A DNA stretch of 64,000 nt from the NCBI GenBank assembly GCA_963835555.1, contig CAWIGC010000004.1, positions 18,060 to 82,059 of the forward strand. The letters run 5' to 3'. Under the pieces are notes generated by a model that was not told the DNA's origin, made no database searches, and saw only the letters and a program-made list of their open reading frames with translations. Of the stretch, positions 60,154-64,000 are shown piece by piece. The stretch comes from Sulfopaludibacter sp963835555. GTDB lineage: Bacteria > Acidobacteriota > Terriglobia > Bryobacterales > Bryobacteraceae. The first letter of the stretch is position 1. Every line of letters starts with the position of its first letter. Position numbers and translations under genes: made by a program.

Positions 60154-61162
60154 GTGAAGCCGATCCTGTTTCCTTTTGCGGTGTCCCTCTGCTGCGCGGC
60201 TCAAACGCGCTCCGGCCAGATGGCCGACCGGATGCTGGCATCCCTTCGCGGCGGCGGCTTTTTGTGCCGGCCGGACGCCCATCCAGATCGAAATCAACGC
60301 CACGGTGCAATGGACTCAACACTGTAGCCAGACCGGCGGCGGCCTGATTCAGGAATCCTTCTACTACGTCTTCGGCGAACCGGCCCGCACCGCCGAACTG
60401 CGTGTGGACCTGCGGCCACAGGACGAATCGCCGAAGTTCACCGCGATCTGCTGGCCGCGCTGAGAAGCGGCTGACCGCCGCTTCGGCGCTCCCGGCCATG
60501 GCCCCGAGATGATGGAGATCGGATTTCGCCGCCTCCGCTCCGGCCAGCCGGTAAATGGCGACCATTGGAAAAACGGGCCCCTGGATTACTTCCTGCACGC
60601 CAACCAGAGCTACCACTCGCCCATGGGGATTCGCAGGGGCGTGGAACTGATCGTCCTGCACGAGCGCCTGCTGCGGGAACGGGCCCAAGACGCCGTGATT
60701 ACGGGGCTCGAAGGGATGGGGGTCATGCCGCTCCCCGACGACGCCGTACCGGAAGCCCCGGTCCGCAATCCCGAATGCTGTGGCGACACCGCGAGGGGCT
60801 GCCCGGCCAATCCCGACCTGTTCCGCGAGGTCATCCAAAGGGGCGAAGCGTTCCTTGCCGGGCACCCGCAAACAGCGTTTCGCAAGCAGGTGCTGTACGC
60901 CCTGGCGGTAGCCAACGAAAGCTGGTGGTCCATTGCGCGTGCGCCGGCGGACGACCCGATTGTGAGCGCGCCGCCGTACCCGCGGCGCGAAGTCAATGCC
61001 AGACAGGCCGGGGCCGCCCGGTTCCTGGCGATTCAGTATTACCGCCAGGTGGTGCAACTGGCGCCGGATAGTCCGGAAGCGCTGTCCGCCCTGCGACGGC
61101 TGCCGCGCCTGGAGCTCGGGTTGGACACGGGACAGCGGCGGTTCTTCTGCTCCTACTGCTGA
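60154..61162 (+). pseudogene. exported protein of unknown family, broken
   Basis: A likely signal peptide (VKPILFPFAVSLCCAAQTRS) and RSGQMADRMLASLRGGGF lie in one frame; from about 60262 the frame moves by one and reads IEINATVQWTQHCSQTGGGL and QESFYYVFGEPARTAELRVD to a stop at 60463; after 46 bases the same frame resumes at 60509 as a long open region (MEIGFRRLRSGQPVNGDHWK, RGVELIVLHERLLRERAQDA, AARFLAIQYYRQVVQLAPDS) to 61162. It may be a single gene of about 330 codons with an indel and a stop or a second indel. No family recognised; the end suggests a TPR-like helix. The convergent sensor kinase gene overlaps its end. Confidence 0.55.
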
Positions 61163-62490
61163 GTGCCCGCGGGCGTCGCCTGCCCCTGCGCCACCGGGAT
61201 TTCGAGTTCCACTTCGAGGCCCGGGTGCGCGTTGCGCGCGCGGATTGTGCCCTTGTGCAGTTCGATGGCGCGGCGCGCAATGGAGAGCCCCAGGCCAATG
61301 CCGCCGCTGGTGCGATTGCGGTCGGAATCCACGCGGTAGAAAGCGTCGAAGAGCCGGGGCAGGGCTTCCTCGGGAACGCCGGGACCCTGGTCGCGGACGT
61401 CCACTACCGCAGTGCCGTTGCGGCGCGACGTGGCGACCTCGATGCTGGATTCGGGGGGCGCGTAGCGGATGGCATTGCGGATGACGTTTTCAATGGCGCG
61501 GCGCAACAGTTCCGGGTCTCCCTCGACCAGGGCGGGCTCGCGGCGTTCGTATCTGACGGTGCAGCCATGCGCGGCGGCTTCCATCCCGGAATCCTCCACC
61601 AGTTGTTGCACCAGCTCATCGAGGCGCATGGGATCGCGGCGCAGGGAATTGGGATCGCCTTCCGCCCGCGTGACTTGCAGAAGCTGGCCGACCAGGGCAT
61701 TCAAGCGATCCGATTCCTTCTGGATGCGATTCAGGGCCGGGTCGAGATTTTCTCCAGACCGGGCCAGTTCCACAGCGACGCCGAGCCGGGCCAGCGGGGA
61801 GCGCAGCTCGTGGGAGATATCCAGCAGCAGACGGCGCTCGGCGGCCAGGAGCGTTTCGATGCGCCCGGCCATACGGTCGAAGGTGCGGGCAAGCTGGCCC
61901 AGCTCATCGCGGCGCGTGGAGCCGGCGCGGGCCGAAAGATCGCCGCGGCCGAAGCGCTCGACGGCCTTCTGCAGGCGGCGCACCGGGCGGGTCAGGTGAT
62001 AGGCGAGCCAATAGCAGAGGAGCACCGCCACGGCCATCACGAAGATATGTTCCGGCGCGAGGAACCACGGTCCCACGTTGGGGCGCGGGGTGATGAAGAA
62101 GAACCAGTAGCGGCCGTCATCGGCGTGGCGGGCGATTAAGGCGGAACCCACGCGGATGAAGGGCAAGCCCTCGGAGCGGCCGGCGCGGCGCACCAGGTCG
62201 GAGCGGTCCTGGCCGGTGAGTACATCGCGCCCACGCTCGTCGGTAAGCACGCCTTTCGCCCGGTAGACGCGCTGGAGCGTGTCCAGAAATGCCTGCAGGG
62301 CGGGCCGTCCGCCGGTCTCATACGCCGAGCGCGCCTCTTCCAGTTCGAACATCACGAGGCGGGCGGCAGGAGCTTCCGTATCGGAATAATCGCGGTTTAC
62401 GCTGAGAGCGGAGATGAACGCGGACCCCACCACGGTAATCGCCAGAGTGCACCAGAACCAGAGCAGGATCTTGGCGAACAGGGTTCTCAT
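61153..62490 (-). CDS. CpxA-like HAMP sensor histidine kinase
   Basis: A 445-residue membrane kinase. Two membrane helices (about 8-30 and 150-170) flank a periplasmic domain of about 120 residues; then HAMP (LTRPVRRLQKAVERFGRGDL), the H-box with phosphorylated His (RRLLLDISHELRSPLARLGV), N-box (AIENVIRNAIRYAPPESSIE) and G1/G2 boxes (DVRDQGPGVPEEALPRLFDA, SGGIGLGLSIARRAIELHKG). This matches envelope-stress sensors of the CpxA/RstB kind. It overlaps the response regulator by four bases. Confidence 0.93.
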   Translation of the reverse strand: MRTLFAKILLWFWCTLAITVVGSAFISALSVNRDYSDTEAPAARLVMFELEEARSAYETGGRPALQAFLDTLQRVYRAKGVLTDERGRDVLTGQDRSDLVRRAGRSEGLPFIRVGSALIARHADDGRYWFFFITPRPNVGPWFLAPEHIFVMAVAVLLCYWLAYHLTRPVRRLQKAVERFGRGDLSARAGSTRRDELGQLARTFDRMAGRIETLLAAERRLLLDISHELRSPLARLGVAVELARSGENLDPALNRIQKESDRLNALVGQLLQVTRAEGDPNSLRRDPMRLDELVQQLVEDSGMEAAAHGCTVRYERREPALVEGDPELLRRAIENVIRNAIRYAPPESSIEVATSRRNGTAVVDVRDQGPGVPEEALPRLFDAFYRVDSDRNRTSGGIGLGLSIARRAIELHKGTIRARNAHPGLEVELEIPVAQGQATPAGTQQ

Positions 62491-63180
62491 TCCACGCCCG
62501 CGTCTTCCGGCGAGCGGCTGAACTGGTAGCCCACGCCGCGAATGGTTTTGATGAGCGAATCGCCGGCGTCCAGCTTCTTGCGCAGGTGGCTGATGTGCAT
62601 ATCGATAGAGCGGTCGTACGGGGTAGCTTTGCGATTGAAGAACTTCTCCATTAAGGCGTCGCGCGAGAGCACCCGTCCGGCCGAGCGCATCAGCATTTCC
62701 AGAATATCGAACTCGAAGGTGGTGAGTTCCACGCGCTTACCGGCGGCGAGCACTTCGCGTGTACCGGGGTCGAGCGCAATGCCGTTGAGTTCGAGGCGCG
62801 CGATGGGTTCGGCGGGACGGGCCTCATAACGGCGCAGGATGGCGCGAATGCGCGCCGCCAGCTCGCGCGGGATTGAAGGGCTTGGGCAGGTAATCGTCCG
62901 CGCCCAGTTCCAGGCCCACGATGCGATCCACATCTTCGCCCCGCGCGGTGAGCATGATGACGGGGACCTTGCTTTGGGTGCGCAGCCGGCGCAGAATCTC
63001 GAAGCCATCGATGCCGGGCAGCATGACGTCAAGGACTATCAGGTCGATTCCGGATTCCGAGGCCTTGGCCAGACCGCGATTGCCTTCGTGCTCGCAGCTC
63101 ACGGTGAAACCTTCCCGCTGCAAAAACTCCCGCAACAGGGAGCAAAGTTCGGCATCGTCATCCACCAATAAGATGTTCAC
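62487..63180 (-). CDS. OmpR/CpxR-type response regulator, one-base frameshift
   Basis: The receiver domain (MNILLVDDDAELCSLLREFL, phosphorylation Asp in GIDLIVLDVMLPGIDGFEIL, Lys in GADDYLPKPFNP) and the winged-helix DNA-binding domain (LTTFEFDILEMLMRSAGRVL, YDRSIDMHISHLRKKLDAGD, SLIKTIRGVGYQF) are in two frames. One extra base in the GGG run at 62869-62871 explains the break: corrected it reads KPFNPRELAARIRAILRRYE. It pairs with the CpxA-like kinase. About 225 residues corrected, normal for OmpR-type regulators. The start ATG is at 63180. Confidence 0.92.
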
Positions 63181-63262
63181 GGCTAAAAGTTATCACACCT
63201 GAAATTGGATGGAGGTAAGAGAATGTAAACCGGGGGCCGGGGGCCGGGGCGTAAGGGACGCG

Positions 63263-64000
63263 CTACGGTTTGCCCAGCGAGCAGAGGGGATCGCCGAAAA
63301 CGATTCCCTGCCAGCTCAAGAATGGCAGGCCCAGGTAGAAACTTTCAGCCAGGTTGCGACCCTCAAAATAAGCGGGGAGGACGTAATCGGGACGGGCGCA
63401 GCCGGCGAGGTACGGCTCGTAGGTGTTGCCTTCCGCGCCGGTGACGCCCTCGTGAATAAAATCGGCGGTTAATCCCTGAGGGGAACCCGCCCAGAAATGC
63501 GCGGTGTCTTTGAAAGACGTATAGAGCCACTCATCGGGCGGCCGCCGGAGCGTTCTGGCGCTGGTGGAAACGTATTCGGTGGCGATGGCTCCGGGGAGCC
63601 AGGTATTGTGCAGCCATCGCTGCTTGCGATGCACATCGTTGGAGCCCCAGGAGGCATATCCAATCACATCTGTCTGCCGGTAGAGCACCTGCTCGGTTTG
63701 GTCCAAAACCAGCCGGTCGGGAGGCAGAAGGGTGGCCGCGTTGCGCAGCCAGTTGTTGCCGTCTTCATTCCTCGGCGTTGTTCAGGTCGATCACGAATTT
63801 GCCGCGATTGCGGGCGGCCAGCGAGCGATCGATCATGGCGCGCACATCGGCCAGATCGTAGGCCGCCAGCCGGGTGACCAGGTAGATGGGAAACTGCGGA
63901 TGGCGGAAGGGCGCGTCCCGTTGCATGAAGAACGGGTTCCGGATGGGACCCGGGCGTTCAAACTTCGTGCCCTTCAACTTCGCATAGAGCAGGGCCAGTT
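63263..64000 (-). CDS. TIGR03790-like protein, C-terminal part with one-base frameshift (cut by right edge)
   Basis: Reading leftward from the window end: LALLYAKLKGTKFERPGPIR, PFRHPQFPIYLVTRLAAYDL and ARNRGKFVIDLNNAEE, then one extra base near 63767, then GNNWLRNAATLLPPDRLVLD, VIGYASWGSNDVHRKQRWLH, TWLPGAIATEYVSTSARTLR, and a C-terminus with AEGNTYEPYLAGCARPDYVL and FLSWQGIVFGDPLC. This order matches the TIGR03790 family found in Acidobacteria and Planctomycetes (function unknown, possibly exported). The N-terminus is beyond the window. Confidence 0.72.

Noticed and set aside
60044..61057. 337-codon minus-strand frame
   Set aside because: The plus strand has a signal peptide and plausible protein segments; the minus frame shows only shadow-like Arg/Gly/Pro composition.

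Overview
The window is GC-rich, densely coded bacterial chromosome. Gene content and several lineage-typical families point to Acidobacteriota, most plausibly a Solibacter/Bryobacter-type lineage. These families are an NtrY-like kinase, a BlaI-M56 pair with C-terminal repeats, a DUF6982-like protein, a remnant of an acidobacterial MacB-like permease, DUF4159, and fused NfnAB. This is inferred from protein family resemblance; no rRNA gene is present to confirm it.

Layout. 0-4.4 kb: partial NtrY-like kinase, TonB-like protein, chemoreceptor, small secreted protein, HNH nuclease and ComF. 4.4-7.8 kb: scpA-scpB (condensin partners), an RluB/RsuA-type pseudouridine synthase and a CoA-binding protein. 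7.8-11.3 kb: DUF3300 remnant, then blaI-like repressor, M56 metallopeptidase and a repeat protein sharing the peptidase's C-terminal repeats. 11.3-13.8 kb: arginine decarboxylase and a hicBA toxin-antitoxin pair. 13.9-19.8 kb: a complete SUF iron-sulfur operon (sufB-C-D-S-U-T) ending in an Rrf2 regulator. 19.6-21.4 kb: a 407-bp tandem triplication carrying a 548-bp mobile element with 8-bp target duplication. 21.2-25.2 kb: anti-sigma-like protein, unknown protein and CHAT-protease lipoprotein. 25.2-28.4 kb: tRNA-Met, then dksA-like, unknown, hfq and hflX. 28.4-31.7 kb: acpP-fabF-etfB-etfA. 31.8-36.7 kb: permease remnant, glycine-rich secreted protein, ComEC and a repeat array. 36.7-42.2 kb: dehydratase and two M16 peptidases. 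42.3-49.1 kb: PilZ, nucleotidyltransferase, XerD-like recombinase, TPR and YHS proteins, glycosyltransferase and alcohol dehydrogenase. 49-51.3 kb: LuxR-type regulator with a degenerate receiver plus two HtrA-like proteases. 51.4-64 kb: penicillin-binding protein, proline-catabolic dehydrogenase, MBL hydrolase, YtxH, DUF2007, DUF4159, NfnAB fusion, ferritin-like protein, a broken gene, a two-component pair and a partial TIGR03790 protein.

A striking general feature is that at least seven conserved genes carry a single-base frameshift with the protein continuing perfectly in the next frame (chemoreceptor, scpB twice, hflX, HtrA-like, DUF2007-like, OmpR-type regulator, TIGR03790). So many isolated one-base indels in genes expected to be functional look more like residual indel errors of the assembly than decay, so these genes are annotated as full-length reading regions with the break noted.

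Functional themes are Fe-S cluster assembly, envelope proteolysis (M56, CHAT, M16, HtrA), RNA-level regulation (Hfq, DksA-like, HflX) and electron transfer (EtfAB, NfnAB). The most unusual parts are the 407-bp triplication with its element, the CHAT operon, the shared HGV repeats next to blaI, and the HtrA/degenerate-receiver cluster.
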